A stretch of DNA of 64,000 bases from Legionella parisiensis (GCF_001467945.1 NZ_LNYQ01000013.1:1277404-1341403); one strand, 5' to 3'; positions 19,117 to 29,144 are shown, numbered from the stretch's first letter. Notes: generated by a model from the sequence alone, not told the origin. Numbers and translations: made by a program.

Positions 19117-20391
19117 ATGAGTAAATCCGGTAACGGAAGTGGCGATAAAGTTTTGTATTGTTCTTTTTGCGGCAAGAGCCAACATGAAGTAAAAAAATTG
19201 ATTGCTGGCCCTTCTGTGTTTGTATGTGATGAGTGTGTTGAACTGTGTAATGATATAATCCGTGAAGAAACCCACGAATCGCATGAAGAGACAGAGGTAC
19301 GCTTACCATCACCTAAAGAAATTTCAACTTTTTTGGATGAGTACGTCATTGGACAATCACATGCAAAAAAAGTCTTGTCCGTAGCTGTATATAATCATTA
19401 CAAAAGATTACAACATAAAAGTGAAGATGGAGTTGAACTAGGTAAAAGCAACATTTTGCTTATTGGTCCAACTGGAAGCGGAAAAACACTTTTAGCACAA
19501 ACATTAGCTCGTATCCTCAATGTGCCATTTGCTATGGCTGATGCAACCACACTTACTGAAGCAGGATATGTAGGTGAAGATGTGGAAAATATTATTCAGA
19601 AACTTCTACAAAAGTGTGATTACGATGTAGATAAAGCTCAGCATGGTATCGTTTACATTGATGAAATTGATAAGATATCACGCAAGTCTGATAATCCTTC
19701 TATTACCCGAGATGTTTCTGGCGAAGGAGTTCAACAAGCACTTTTAAAGCTGATAGAAGGTACAATCGCGTCAGTTCCACCGCAAGGTGGCCGCAAACAT
19801 CCACAGCAAGAATTCTTGCAAGTTGATACTTCAAATATTTTATTTATTTGTGGTGGAGCCTTTGCTGGATTAGAAAAAGTAGTAAGGGAGCGAAGTGATA
19901 AGTCAGGTATTGGATTTTCTGCACAATTAAAAAATAAAAAAGAAACCAATGATGAAATATCCAAGGTATTGAATCAATTGGAATCTGACGATCTGATTAA
20001 GTACGGATTAATACCAGAGTTTGTTGGACGATTACCTGTGGTTGCCACGTTACAGGAGTTGGATGAGTCAGCTCTGATTGATATTTTAACTAATCCCAAA
20101 AATGCTTTAACCAAACAATTCCAGTCTTTATTTAAAATGGAAGGAGTGGAACTCGAGTTTAGAGAAGAAGCATTAACAGCCATTGCTAAAAAAGCTCTAG
20201 AAAGAAAAATGGGTGCGCGAGGTTTACGTGCAATACTTGAAAATATTCTTTTAGACACCATGTATGAATTACCTTCTCTTGAAGGAGTAATTAAGGTTGT
20301 GGTTGATGAGAATGCTGTGAACAGCTCATCTAAACCCATTCTTATTTATGAACAGGATGGGATAAAGAGTGCAGCAGGTGGCCAAGAGTAG
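19117..20391 (+). CDS. clpX: ATP-dependent Clp protease ATP-binding subunit ClpX
   Basis: ClpX is the AAA+ hexamer that unfolds substrates and feeds them to ClpP. The 424 aa protein has the N-terminal four-cysteine zinc domain (YCSFCGK and [10 protein letters not shown]), Walker A GPTGSGKT, Walker [10 protein letters not shown] and the sensor 2 region MGARGLRAI. The frame opens with TTG at 19111, but AAGAAGGGG at 19101-19109 is spaced for ATG at 19117. It is separated from clpP by its own leader, so it may be transcribed separately. A good hairpin follows. Confidence 0.97.
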   Translation: MSKSGNGSGDKVLYCSFCGKSQHEVKKLIAGPSVFVCDECVELCNDIIREETHESHEETEVRLPSPKEISTFLDEYVIGQSHAKKVLSVAVYNHYKRLQHKSEDGVELGKSNILLIGPTGSGKTLLAQTLARILNVPFAMADATTLTEAGYVGEDVENIIQKLLQKCDYDVDKAQHGIVYIDEIDKISRKSDNPSITRDVSGEGVQQALLKLIEGTIASVPPQGGRKHPQQEFLQVDTSNILFICGGAFAGLEKVVRERSDKSGIGFSAQLKNKKETNDEISKVLNQLESDDLIKYGLIPEFVGRLPVVATLQELDESALIDILTNPKNALTKQFQSLFKMEGVELEFREEALTAIAKKALERKMGARGLRAILENILLDTMYELPSLEGVIKVVVDENAVNSSSKPILIYEQDGIKSAAGGQE

Positions 20392-20406
20392 AATTTCTGC
20401 TCTTTA

Positions 20407-20440
20407 TCTCTCCCACATGAGGTGTGGGGGAGATTCTTTA
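20407..20440 (+). terminator. clpX terminator
   Basis: The arms TCTCTCCCACA (20407-20417) and TGTGGGGGAGA (20423-20433) form an 11 bp stem with one G-U pair around a TGAGG loop, followed by TTCTTTA. It separates clpX from lon. Confidence 0.75.
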
Positions 20441-20558
20441 AGGAACTTTCTTAATTATAACGCTTTGATTTCTTGCAATAACTCTCCCTTCCTTTTAAAT
20501 TATAATTTAGTAGTCACGTGAATAAAAAATAAGTTTTCCGTTTGAATAAGGGTTCATT

Positions 20559-23000
20559 ATGTCCACTGAAATTAAAGAGACTTCGAATGAGACAGAAAAT
20601 CTGTCTAACATACCTGTATTACCATTAAGAGACGTAGTGGTTTACCCTCATATGGTTATTCCTTTGTTTGTTGGGCGGGGGAAATCAATTAAAGCCTTAG
20701 AAGCGGCAATGGTTGATAGTAAACAAATCTTTCTGGTAGCACAGAAAAAATCATCGAATGATGATCCAACTGATGCTGATATTTACCAAGTAGGTACATT
20801 ATCTAGCGTCCTTCAGTTACTGAAATTACCCGATGGAACTGTGAAAGTTTTAGTTGAGGGTGAAAAACGTGCTAGTGCAAAAGAATATAATCAAGCTAAA
20901 GGATATCTAGAAGCGGATCTTGAGTTAATTGAAGATGAAAATAGTGCAGTACAAGAACCGGATATTGGCATTTTGATGCGCTCATTAATGTCACAGTTTG
21001 AACAATACATTAAGCTGAATAAAAAGATTCCACCTGAAGTTTTATCGCCTCTTGCTGGCATAGAAGAGCCTGGCCGTTTAGCAGATACCATTGCTGCCCA
21101 TTTAACGTTGAAAGTAGACGATAAACAAGAGTTATTGGAAACAAAAGATGTGGGAACTCGTCTTGAGCGGTTAATGTCTGCTATCGAGAATGAAATTGAC
21201 CTGTTACATGTTGAAAAGCGTGTGAGAGGGCGTGTTAAGCGGCAAATGGAAAAAAGTCAGAGAGAGTATTATCTCAATGAACAAATGAAAGCAATTCAAA
21301 AGGAGTTAGGTGAGTTAGGTGAAGAAGGCAATGAAATTGAGCAACTGGAAAATTCGATTAACAAAGCCGGTATGCCTAAAGAAGCTAAAGAAAAATCGCT
21401 AGCAGAGCTTCATAAGTTGAAAATGATGTCCCCGATGTCTGCTGAAGCGACCGTGATTCGTAATTATCTTGATTGGATGCTTTCAGTACCCTGGAAAAAG
21501 AGAACTAAAATTCAATTTGATTTACTTAAAGCAGAAAAATTATTGGATAAAGAACATTATGGTCTAGAAAGAGTTAAAGAACGTATTATTGAATATCTGG
21601 CTGTTCAGCAACGTGTAAAACGCTTAAAAGGACCTATTCTTTGTCTTGTTGGACCTCCAGGGGTAGGAAAAACTTCATTAGGGCAATCTATTGCAAATGC
21701 TACAGGCCGCACGTTTATCCGTATTGCTCTGGGTGGTGTTAGAGATGAAGCGGAAATTCGCGGGCATAGAAGAACATATATCGGGTCAATGCCTGGAAAA
21801 ATTATTCAGAAACTATGTAAGGCTGGTGTAAAAAATCCGCTGATTATGCTCGATGAGGTGGATAAAATGGCTATGGATTTCCGAGGAGACCCAGCCGCAG
21901 CTTTACTCGAGGTATTGGATCCCGAGCAGAACCATACGTTTAACGATCATTATCTTGAAGTAGATTATGACTTGAGTGACGTTATGTTTATAGCAACAGC
22001 AAATTCTCTGGAAATCCCCGCTCCATTATTAGATAGAATGGAAGTGATTCGACTTGCAGGGTATACCGAGGATGAGAAAGTAAGCATTGCTGAGAAATAT
22101 CTTGTTCCGAAACAAGTCGTCTTGAATGGCCTGAGTAACGAAGAAATACATATTAGTGAGGGTGCGATTCGAGATGTTATCCGTCACTATACTCGTGAGG
22201 CAGGTGTACGTAATTTAGAACGCGATATTGCTAGTGTTTGTCGAAAAGTAGTCAAAGAAATTTTGTCGAATAAAAAAGTAAAAAAAATGACTGTAACCAC
22301 AAGCAATGTTGAAAAATATTTGGGTGTAAAAAAATTCCGATATGGTTTGGCTGAAGAATTTGACCAAGTCGGGCAAGTTACCGGTTTAGCTTGGACAAGT
22401 GTTGGTGGTGAATTACTAACGATTGAAGCATCCATGATGGTTGGTAAAGGAAAAGTGACGCATACAGGTCAATTAGGTGAAGTCATGCAGGAATCCATTC
22501 ATGCAGCGATGACAGTTGTCCGAAGTCGAGCTAAAAAATTTGGTTTGGCTGATGATTTTTACGATAAGAACGATTTTCACGTTCACGTACCTGAAGGTGC
22601 TACACCAAAGGATGGACCGAGCGCAGGGATTGGTATGTGTACTGTATTGGTTTCTGTAGTGACCCAAATTCCTGTTAAAGCGGATGTAGCGATGACGGGT
22701 GAAATCACGCTAAGGGGACAGGTGTTGCCCATAGGTGGTCTAAAAGAGAAATTATTGGCGGCTCATCGAGGCGGAATTAAGCATGTTATTATTCCTGAGG
22801 AAAATGTAAAAGACTTGGAAGAGATTCCAGATAATGTTTTACGTAAGCTAACAATACATCCTGTTAAGAGCATAGAACAGGTTTTAGAACTGGCTTTACA
22901 ACGCAGTCCTTGGGTAGATAAGCCAGCAAATGTACAATCTGAGGCTTTAGTGGGTAAAAGATCAAAAAAAATTAAAAATAATGATTTACATACCCATTAA
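20559..23000 (+). CDS. lon: ATP-dependent protease Lon
   Basis: Lon is the cytosolic AAA+ serine protease that removes misfolded and regulatory proteins. The 813 aa protein has the N-terminal LON substrate domain ([19 protein letters not shown]), the coiled-coil segment, Walker [10 protein letters not shown], Walker [12 protein letters not shown] and the C-terminal protease domain. The Ser-Lys dyad is S688 ([11 protein letters not shown]) and K731 ([10 protein letters not shown]). The C-terminal tail is basic (GKRSKKIKN). No clear sigma-32 promoter is seen; a TATAAT at 20501-20506 lies 53 bp upstream of the start. Position next to clpPX and hupB is the usual gammaproteobacterial order. Confidence 0.97.
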   Translation: MSTEIKETSNETENLSNIPVLPLRDVVVYPHMVIPLFVGRGKSIKALEAAMVDSKQIFLVAQKKSSNDDPTDADIYQVGTLSSVLQLLKLPDGTVKVLVEGEKRASAKEYNQAKGYLEADLELIEDENSAVQEPDIGILMRSLMSQFEQYIKLNKKIPPEVLSPLAGIEEPGRLADTIAAHLTLKVDDKQELLETKDVGTRLERLMSAIENEIDLLHVEKRVRGRVKRQMEKSQREYYLNEQMKAIQKELGELGEEGNEIEQLENSINKAGMPKEAKEKSLAELHKLKMMSPMSAEATVIRNYLDWMLSVPWKKRTKIQFDLLKAEKLLDKEHYGLERVKERIIEYLAVQQRVKRLKGPILCLVGPPGVGKTSLGQSIANATGRTFIRIALGGVRDEAEIRGHRRTYIGSMPGKIIQKLCKAGVKNPLIMLDEVDKMAMDFRGDPAAALLEVLDPEQNHTFNDHYLEVDYDLSDVMFIATANSLEIPAPLLDRMEVIRLAGYTEDEKVSIAEKYLVPKQVVLNGLSNEEIHISEGAIRDVIRHYTREAGVRNLERDIASVCRKVVKEILSNKKVKKMTVTTSNVEKYLGVKKFRYGLAEEFDQVGQVTGLAWTSVGGELLTIEASMMVGKGKVTHTGQLGEVMQESIHAAMTVVRSRAKKFGLADDFYDKNDFHVHVPEGATPKDGPSAGIGMCTVLVSVVTQIPVKADVAMTGEITLRGQVLPIGGLKEKLLAAHRGGIKHVIIPEENVKDLEEIPDNVLRKLTIHPVKSIEQVLELALQRSPWVDKPANVQSEALVGKRSKKIKNNDLHTH

Positions 23001-23023
23001 TTAGAGGTATATTTCGTTTCGTA

Positions 23024-23040
23024 GCCCGCCACTAGCGGGC
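23024..23040 (+). terminator. short hairpin after lon
   Basis: GCCCGC (23024-23029) and GCGGGC (23035-23040) form a perfect six-pair GC stem with a CACTA loop. No T-run follows, so it is a weak terminator at best, or part of the small palindromic repeats seen elsewhere. Confidence 0.4.
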
Positions 23041-23131
23041 ATTGCAAGGAAGTAACTACTCGACCGGTTAATTTGATGAGTTTAATTAAATTAACTTAGA
23101 AGTATGGAAGATTAACAGTATAGGGGAAGCA

Positions 23132-23410
23132 ATGAATAAGAGCGAATTAGTTGATGCTATAGCAAGTGGTTCGGGTTTAACAAAAGCTGACGCAAGCAGA
23201 GTTCTCGAAACTTTTACTAGTACTATTACTGATGCTTTAAGAAGTGGTGATCAAGTGGTAATACCTGGTTTCGGTTCTTTTTCAACAGGCAATCGTTCAG
23301 CAAGAACAGGTAGAAACCCACAAACTGGTAAAATTATTCAAATTAAAGCGTCACGAGTAGCCAAGTTTAAGGCGGGTAAAAACCTGAAAGAAGCAGTGCA
23401 AGAAGCATAA
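23132..23410 (+). CDS. hupB: DNA-binding protein HU
   Basis: HU is a small dimeric nucleoid protein that bends DNA. The 92 aa sequence is collinear with HU-beta: MNKSELVDAIASGSGLTKAD, the GFGSFSTGNRSARTGRNPQTG arm region with the DNA-intercalating NPQTG proline, and a basic C-terminal helix. GGGGAAGC precedes the ATG. It lies directly downstream of lon, as in many gammaproteobacteria, and is followed within 8 bp by tRNA-Val, so the tRNAs may share its transcript. Confidence 0.96.
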   Translation: MNKSELVDAIASGSGLTKADASRVLETFTSTITDALRSGDQVVIPGFGSFSTGNRSARTGRNPQTGKIIQIKASRVAKFKAGKNLKEAVQEA

Positions 23411-23417
23411 GTTTTCA

Positions 23418-23493
23418 GGGTGCTTAGCTCAGCTGGGAGAGCATCGCCCTTACAAGGCGAGGGTCGTAGGTTCGATCCCTACAGCACCCACCA
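23418..23493 (+). tRNA. tRNA-Val (TAC)
   Basis: A 76-base cloverleaf with acceptor stem GGGTGCT/AGCACCC and encoded CCA. The anticodon loop CTTACAA gives TAC. Confidence 0.97.
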
Positions 23494-23499
23494 AGAAAT

Positions 23500-23576
23500 G
23501 GAGTGGTAGTTCAGTTGGTCAGAATACCGGCCTGTCACGCCGGGGGTCGCGGGTTCGAGCCCCGTCCACTCCGCCA
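23500..23576 (+). tRNA. tRNA-Asp (GTC)
   Basis: A 77-base cloverleaf with acceptor stem GGAGTGG/CCACTCC and encoded CCA. The anticodon stem CCGGC/GCCGG encloses CTGTCAC, giving GTC. It follows tRNA-Val by six bases. Confidence 0.97.
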
Positions 23577-23580
23577 GATT

Positions 23581-23608
23581 AACGCGCTGAAAGGCGCGTT
23601 TTTTTTAT
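23581..23608 (+). terminator. rho-independent terminator after tRNA-Asp
   Basis: AACGCGC (23581-23587) and GCGCGTT (23594-23600) pair perfectly around TGAAAG, followed by a run of Ts. It is the clearest intrinsic terminator in the window and ends the hupB-tRNA unit. Confidence 0.93.
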
Positions 23609-23772
23609 CTGGAATGAATGTTTTCTTCAAAATTTGATTTCCTTCTTATATCTGCTTGTCTTTAAGAGAAAGATTTAGATGAAGTTATGAAAAAGTAACG
23701 TGTTCACTTCACTCTAATTTTTAGCTAATTCAGGAAAGAAAAGTTTTGCTGGATAGGTGAATGTTTTTTGTT

Positions 23773-23799
23773 TTGATTTTTTTCAGTCTGGGTTATAAT
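23773..23799 (+). promoter_or_regulatory. ppiD promoter (predicted sigma-70)
   Basis: A perfect TATAAT -10 at 23794-23799 is preceded by a weak -35 (TTGATT at 23773-23778, 15 bp spacing). It is about 55 bp upstream of ppiD and after the strong terminator, so ppiD needs a promoter here. Confidence 0.5.
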
Positions 23800-23853
23800 C
23801 AGCCCTCGATAAATTATAAATGCTCTATTTATTAATAATATGGATCTCCGGAC

Positions 23854-25728
23854 ATGTTACAAAAGTTAAATGAACGTATACAGGGTGTTGTAGCTTGGTT
23901 AGTAGTTATCTTAATCGGTATTACGTTTACACTTTTCGGTGTAGATTATTATTTCCAATCACATCAAACAACAAATTCCAAGGTGGTCGTCAATGGCGCT
24001 CCGCTTACAATACAATCATTTGAAAACAATTACAGACGTGCTCGTTCAATGCAAGATATTGAGCAAATGACGGCTGCCGATGAAAAAAAATTGCAAAATA
24101 AAGTCTTAGATCAAATGATTACAAATGAAATTTTAGTGCAAGCTGCTTTTAATAATGGATTCGACGTGAGCTTGAACCAAGCAGATGCAGCAATTTTGAG
24201 TATTCCTCAATTTCAGGAGGATGGCCATTTCTCAGCTCAAAAATATCAGCAAGCATTAAATGCTGCTTTATTCACTCAATCAAGTTTTCAAAATGAAGTA
24301 AAACAAGGAATGCTACTAAACCAGCAGCGATTTGCTTTTATGGGTAGTTCTTTTGCTTTACCAGATGAAATTGATCGCTTTGTGAGCTTGTATATGCAAA
24401 GCAGGGACTACGATTACTTAACTATACCAGTAGCAAACTTTGAAGAGGGCATTCATGTTTCTCCAGAAGAAATCGCAAGTTATTATAAAACGCATAAAAA
24501 GGAATTTATGGCACCAGAAAAGGTGAGTTTAGAATATGTCTCTTTATCGATGCATGAGATTAAAAATAAGATAAAAATTTCTGATGATGATGTGAAACGC
24601 TATTATGAAGATAATCAAAATAGTTACTTAATCCCTGCAAGTTGGCAAGTAGCACATATTTTATTTGCTGTTCCGGAGAATGCGAGTCAATCTGATTTGG
24701 AAAAGATTCAGAAACAAGCAAACGATGCATACCAAATATTACAGAAAAATCCGAAACAATTTGAACATCTTGTTTCAGTGATGTCAGACGACAAGCTTTC
24801 AGTAGCAGATAAGGGTGTTCTTCCGTGGATTGACGCAGGACAAAATAACTACAATCAAATTTTATCTAATTTGACTAAACCAGGTCAAATTTCTCCTCCT
24901 GAAAGAACAAAACATGGATATGAAATTTTTAAATTAATCGAGTATAAACCTGTTTCAACAAAACCTTTTTCTGAAGTAGCTTCATCAATTAAAGAACAAT
25001 TGATTGCTGAGGCAGCTCAAACAAAATATACCCAAGCTATGGAACAATTGTCTGATTTGAGCTATCAATCTCCAGACTCTCTCCAACCTGTAGCAGAAGC
25101 TTTAAATTTAAAAATTGAAAAAACTCGGCCTTTTTCAAGATCGGGTGGTACCGATAATATTACAAAAAATAAACAGGTAATAAATGCTGCATTCAGTCAT
25201 GATGTCCTTGATTTGAATAATAATAGCGAACCAATACAAATTGATAATGATTCTCTCGTGGTTGTAAGAGTTAATCAACATTGGGATGAAGTAGAACAGC
25301 CTTTAGATGCTGTTCACGATCAAATTAGCAAAATTTTAGTTAAAAAAATTGCTGAAAACAAAGCAAAAGAAATGGGTAAGAATTTATTGAATCCAGTTGA
25401 GGATAAGCAACAACAAGAATTGATTAGTTCAAATAATTTATCATGGAAGTCAGTTGATAAGTCTACTCGTGACAATGATAAAGTAGATACGGATGTTAAT
25501 GATATGGCATTCAATTTATTACGACCAGAAAGCCGTGATGGTCTTGCTATGCCGAATGGTGATTATGTTGTAGTAAAATTGAAGAAAATTCATGATGGGA
25601 AATTAAGTACATTAGACAGGGAGCAGCAAGATAGCTTAATTCAACAAATAGAAGCAAGCTACGGCATGATGGATTATGACTTGTATGTAAAAAGTTTAAT
25701 TAATCGTGCACAAATTGTGAAGCACTAG
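23854..25728 (+). CDS. ppiD: periplasmic folding chaperone PpiD (SurA/parvulin family)
   Basis: PpiD is a membrane-anchored periplasmic chaperone near the Sec exit. The 624 aa protein has a short cytoplasmic N-terminus, one membrane span (about residues 12-34, VAWLVVILIGITFTLFGVD), a SurA-N-like chaperone region (about 40-200), one parvulin-type PPIase domain (about 230-365, with WQVAHILFAVPE and LPWIDAG) and a second helical region. The length matches E. coli PpiD (623 aa). Location after lon-hupB is conserved. Whether the parvulin domain is active cannot be judged by eye; E. coli PpiD's is inactive. Confidence 0.9.
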   Translation: MLQKLNERIQGVVAWLVVILIGITFTLFGVDYYFQSHQTTNSKVVVNGAPLTIQSFENNYRRARSMQDIEQMTAADEKKLQNKVLDQMITNEILVQAAFNNGFDVSLNQADAAILSIPQFQEDGHFSAQKYQQALNAALFTQSSFQNEVKQGMLLNQQRFAFMGSSFALPDEIDRFVSLYMQSRDYDYLTIPVANFEEGIHVSPEEIASYYKTHKKEFMAPEKVSLEYVSLSMHEIKNKIKISDDDVKRYYEDNQNSYLIPASWQVAHILFAVPENASQSDLEKIQKQANDAYQILQKNPKQFEHLVSVMSDDKLSVADKGVLPWIDAGQNNYNQILSNLTKPGQISPPERTKHGYEIFKLIEYKPVSTKPFSEVASSIKEQLIAEAAQTKYTQAMEQLSDLSYQSPDSLQPVAEALNLKIEKTRPFSRSGGTDNITKNKQVINAAFSHDVLDLNNNSEPIQIDNDSLVVVRVNQHWDEVEQPLDAVHDQISKILVKKIAENKAKEMGKNLLNPVEDKQQQELISSNNLSWKSVDKSTRDNDKVDTDVNDMAFNLLRPESRDGLAMPNGDYVVVKLKKIHDGKLSTLDREQQDSLIQQIEASYGMMDYDLYVKSLINRAQIVKH

Positions 25729-25844
25729 GTTTTATAGACAAATGCGCTAACTCGGGCTGCTTTATTTATATTTTAAAAAATCAATATACTAGACGCTGAG
25801 GTAGCAGAGTTTGCCTATGTAACCCAATATATAGGAGTGTCGCT

Positions 25845-27110
25845 ATGCCTGATTTAAGCAAGAAGTTTACTGATCTTAAATTAAAGCAATTATATGGTCA
25901 TATATTAAGTCATTATCAAAATTGTATTAGCCGTGGCCTAGATGTGAATGCTACATACCAGGAAATGTTTCTCGCGGTACAATATTCTCTAGAATCACCA
26001 TGGAGCCAAAGCCCTTTAGTTCAATTGGAACCAGTTGAGAAATTAAAAGCATATGCTGCATTTAATGCAGTATTTAACGCGTTGCCTTTGTATCAACGAA
26101 TGCATCCTTCTCAACGAAGTGCTTTTAATCCTTCTACGCCTCAGTTTAATCCAAAGGCTAAGTATGTGATTAATCAGTATAATTATTATGGTTATCAAGA
26201 TCCAACGCTTCTTGACTGGTTAATTCTGAGTTCCATAATCAACTCTCACCATCATTCATATCATCACCATCATGAAGGTGCTGGTTGCTGCTGGCCTTCT
26301 AACCATCATGACCATGATTCATCTTCAAATGATGATATGGCTAAATTATTGGCTGCCTTGCTCCTTATCCTTTTAGCTTTGATTGCCGTTGTTTTAGCTT
26401 TTATTGCTTTCTATTACATGCTTAATGAATTTGCAAATAGTGTTGAGCGTTTTTACCATGGCGAAGGATGGCTGAAGGGCGCATTAATGTTCGCTACTTC
26501 TATTGGATTTGGTGCAGGATCGACTCTTTTAACACTTAATTTCGGAGCCGCACCATTAATTGCTCTTGCTGTAGCTGCAGGGTTTAACCCTGTTGGTGTA
26601 GTGATTGCTGGAACCATGCTGCTTACTGTTATCGGTGCAGGTATTGGATGTTTTGCGATGAGTATGCTGTATGACTCTCTCAATAAGTCAGCCAATAAAG
26701 AGTCTATGGATCCATCAGATCCTGATCGTTTTAGATTAACCACCTCAGAAGAAGCTTATTTGAGAGATGAGAAAGGTATGGATCCTATGGCTGTGAGATG
26801 CGCGATGGTTGCGTTGCGTGCGGAAATGGCAAAGTTATTAGGGAATGAGAAACCAATACCTTCCTTTTTTTCTCGTCGTAGTAAAGAGAATGAAAAAGTT
26901 CAGGAGCTATTAGAAAAACTACGACACTTACGTAAAGGTGATATAAATATGGTTGAAGTAGGGGATTTGAGTTTTGATTGCAGGCTTCCTCAAAGGGTAT
27001 ATATTCCAACTTACTATACTCAATCTCAACCCATATATTCTGACGCTCCACCCTCATATCCTGAAACGTATACACCTTCAGCTCCTCAATATTCTTCATC
27101 ATACATTTAA
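25845..27110 (+). CDS. unrecognised His-rich membrane protein with PPxY and PSAP motifs; candidate effector
   Basis: I cannot name a family for this 421 aa protein. Visible parts are: a soluble N-terminus rich in aromatic residues (1-130); a His/Cys cluster (about 135-158, HHHSYHHHHEGAGCCW and NHHDHD) that could bind metal; a strong hydrophobic span (about 166-191); a Gly/Ala-rich hydrophobic pair (about 212-278); a charged region; and a Pro/Tyr/Ser-rich tail. The tail carries PPSY (402-405, a PPxY WW-domain ligand) and PSAP (411-414, the P(S/T)AP type that binds Tsg101). No signal peptide is seen. ATAGGAG precedes the ATG and a hairpin follows. Isolated, between ppiD and cytochrome b561. Host targeting is inference. 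Confidence 0.6.
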   Translation: MPDLSKKFTDLKLKQLYGHILSHYQNCISRGLDVNATYQEMFLAVQYSLESPWSQSPLVQLEPVEKLKAYAAFNAVFNALPLYQRMHPSQRSAFNPSTPQFNPKAKYVINQYNYYGYQDPTLLDWLILSSIINSHHHSYHHHHEGAGCCWPSNHHDHDSSSNDDMAKLLAALLLILLALIAVVLAFIAFYYMLNEFANSVERFYHGEGWLKGALMFATSIGFGAGSTLLTLNFGAAPLIALAVAAGFNPVGVVIAGTMLLTVIGAGIGCFAMSMLYDSLNKSANKESMDPSDPDRFRLTTSEEAYLRDEKGMDPMAVRCAMVALRAEMAKLLGNEKPIPSFFSRRSKENEKVQELLEKLRHLRKGDINMVEVGDLSFDCRLPQRVYIPTYYTQSQPIYSDAPPSYPETYTPSAPQYSSSYI

Positions 27111-27118
27111 GGTCTGAA

Positions 27119-27147
27119 ACCGAGTAAAGGACAATTCTTTACTCGGT
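27119..27147 (+). terminator. terminator of the His-rich protein gene
   Basis: ACCGAGTAAAG (27119-27129) and CTTTACTCGGT (27137-27147) pair perfectly over 11 bp around GACAATT. The following CAAAATCC is not a T-run. It lies nine bases after the stop codon. Confidence 0.7.
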
Positions 27148-27194
27148 CAAAATCCTAGGTTTAATGACTATTTTTGCTATCTTAGATACAAAAC

Positions 27195-27740
27195 CTATTC
27201 GCATGAAGTAAAAGGAAGCATGCGTTTTAGTACATTATCTTTGCAAATAAAATGATGATACAAAGCTGCAAGGAAATGAATCCCTACTAAAATGAGGATT
27301 AAATAGGCGATTGTTTGATGTGTTGAAAACATAATACCGCCGAGATAGTCGTTTTTTGAGATAAGACATGGGATTATAAACCAACCAAAAAAATCAATAC
27401 TTTTTCCATCCGCACAAATTAATAAATACCCAACGATTGGCATGAGCATTATAAGAATAAAAAGAGTATGGTGCACTGCTTTAGAAGTAATGTATTGCCA
27501 TCTTGGTTGAGTTACTGGAGGAAATGGCTTGATATTTATTATATGCCAAATAAAAAACAAGATTCCCAGTAATAAAATAGTAAATCCCACTGATTTGTGC
27601 AGCATGATATAACGTGATGCGAGTGGTGAATCGTGGTTAATGGACCAGACAAAGTAAAATTGGGCGATAATCAAAATAAAGATTAACCAGTGCAGTAATT
27701 TTGTTACACTACCAAAACACTTTAGTGTATTCCTTATCAT
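27195..27740 (-). CDS. cytochrome b561
   Basis: This 181 aa protein belongs to the bacterial CybB family, a di-heme quinol-oxidising cytochrome of the inner membrane. Four membrane spans are evident, and four histidines are placed as heme ligands: H17 (KLLHW), H48 (MLHKS), H141 (STHQT) and H155 (GIHFL); the 14-residue spacing of the last pair matches E. coli CybB. It starts at ATG 27740 and has no close operon partner. Relatives act in superoxide or respiratory electron transfer, but the specific role here is unknown. Confidence 0.88.
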   Translation of the reverse strand: MIRNTLKCFGSVTKLLHWLIFILIIAQFYFVWSINHDSPLASRYIMLHKSVGFTILLLGILFFIWHIINIKPFPPVTQPRWQYITSKAVHHTLFILIMLMPIVGYLLICADGKSIDFFGWFIIPCLISKNDYLGGIMFSTHQTIAYLILILVGIHFLAALYHHFICKDNVLKRMLPFTSCE

Positions 27741-27872
27741 AGCGTTTTCTCCATTAATTCCTAAATAATGCTACTATATCAACGACTTAAATAATTTCAA
27801 CATTGAATTGATTTGCCGCAGATTATTTTGATAATGAACTAAAAGTGTGCCATAAGGCAGGATGTGAAGTCT

Positions 27873-27960
27873 TGGCGGAGAGACAGGGATTCGAACCCTG
27901 GGAAGGTTGCCCTTCAACGGTTTTCAAGACCGCCGCATTCGACCGCTCTGCCATCTCTCC
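27873..27960 (-). tRNA. tRNA-Ser (TGA)
   Basis: Read leftward, an 88-base class II tRNA begins GGAGAGATGGC and ends TCTCTCCGCCA, with encoded CCA and a long variable arm. The anticodon loop CTTGAAA gives TGA. Confidence 0.97.
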
Positions 27961-28085
27961 AAGCGTGAATACTATCCTAACAGCCTTGCTTTTGCAAATA
28001 TTTTTTTAATATTCTGGGCAATTACAATCAGTTTTTTTTGCAATTGTTTTTATTTTTTCCATTTTTTAAAAAAAGCAGAAGAATG

Positions 28086-28114
28086 TTCGCAAAATGAATA
28101 GTCCTAGGTATAAT
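28086..28114 (+). promoter_or_regulatory. bamD promoter (predicted sigma-70)
   Basis: A perfect -10 TATAAT at 28109-28114 lies 17 bp after TTCGCA at 28086-28091, which matches four of six bases of TTGACA. It is about 65 bp upstream of bamD. Confidence 0.6.
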
Positions 28115-28178
28115 GTTCCAAATTTTTGTGGCTGTTGTCGCGGATACAACAGGTATATATATTAGATAGGTGTAGTTT

Positions 28179-28958
28179 ATGAAACGAATTCAAATGTTGT
28201 TCCTGGTCGGTCTTATCGTATCTTTATCTGCATGTAAGACATGGTGGGGCAAAGAAGATGATGATAATAACCCTTACAAAGGAATGACTGCTGAGCAACT
28301 TTATACGGATGCCCAGAAAGATTTACGTAAAAAGGAATATGCAACAGCAATTAAACATCTTGAAGCGATAGAAACGATGTATCCATTTAGTGATTATACT
28401 GAGCATTCACAGATGCAACTAATTTATTCTTATTATAAAAATGAAGACTATCCTTCAGCTGCTGCTACCGCGGAACGATTTATTCATCTTTACCCAAGAG
28501 CTAAGAATGTGGATTATGCTTATTACATGAGAGGTATGGCCAATTTCCAACAAACTCGTGGGGTCTTTGCAAAATTTTTACCTCTAGATGAATCATGGAG
28601 AGATCCTGGGACACAAAGCCAGGCTTACTCTGATTTCGGTGTTCTGATTCAAAAGTTCCCTGAGAGTAAATATAAAGCAAATGCGTTACAGCGAATGATT
28701 TATTTGCGCAATATGTTTGCTCAACATGAATTGAATGTCGCGACTTTCTATTATAAACGCAAGATGTATGTAGCTGCAATTAATAGAGCGAGTTATGTAG
28801 TTAAAAACTACCCACAAGCACCGAGCGTAAAACAAGCCTTAGTTGTTATGTATGATGCCAATATGGCTTTAGGTTTCAATCAGGCTGCAGAGGAAGCTTT
28901 AGTCGTTTATAAGGCGAATTACCATACCTCTAAAATGGAGCACATGGTATCTAACTAG
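28179..28958 (+). CDS. bamD: outer membrane assembly lipoprotein BamD
   Basis: BamD is the essential lipoprotein of the BAM complex that inserts beta-barrel proteins. The 259 aa protein has a lipoprotein signal ending LSAC (Cys19) and then repeated TPR units: EQLYTDAQKDLRKKEYATAI, a second near YSYYKNEDYPSAAATAERFI, and further ones to the end. YAYYMRGMANFQQTRGV is a conserved family segment. Length is close to the usual 245 aa. It stands alone behind its own promoter and before two hairpins. Confidence 0.93.
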   Translation: MKRIQMLFLVGLIVSLSACKTWWGKEDDDNNPYKGMTAEQLYTDAQKDLRKKEYATAIKHLEAIETMYPFSDYTEHSQMQLIYSYYKNEDYPSAAATAERFIHLYPRAKNVDYAYYMRGMANFQQTRGVFAKFLPLDESWRDPGTQSQAYSDFGVLIQKFPESKYKANALQRMIYLRNMFAQHELNVATFYYKRKMYVAAINRASYVVKNYPQAPSVKQALVVMYDANMALGFNQAAEEALVVYKANYHTSKMEHMVSN

Positions 28959-29025
28959 TTGTCTTAGAACAACGCTTGGATGTACAAATTTATCAAGAGG
29001 GACATGCTCAGCCTTTATCTGGAAA

Positions 29026-29064
29026 AGCTGTATTTGGCGCAAGATGTGTCAGTCAAATACAGCT
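29026..29064 (+). repeat. 11 bp inverted repeat downstream of bamD
   Basis: AGCTGTATTTG (29026-29036) and CAAATACAGCT (29054-29064) are exact reverse complements separated by 17 bases. There is no T-run. Together with the terminator 25 bp further on it could form a structured 3' end, or a small RNA released from the bamD transcript. Confidence 0.5.
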
Positions 29065-29089
29065 AATCGAATAACATTAGCATGAGGAG

Positions 29090-29132
29090 CCTGGGCAATT
29101 AGGGTAGAACTTGTAATGCCCAGGGTTTTATT
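29090..29132 (+). terminator. bamD terminator
   Basis: CCTGGGCA (29090-29097) pairs with TGCCCAGG (29117-29124), followed by GTTTTATT. It lies between the convergent bamD and rdgC genes. The 19-base loop is long for an intrinsic terminator. Confidence 0.65.
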
Positions 29133-29144
29133 GAGTTGGAACCT

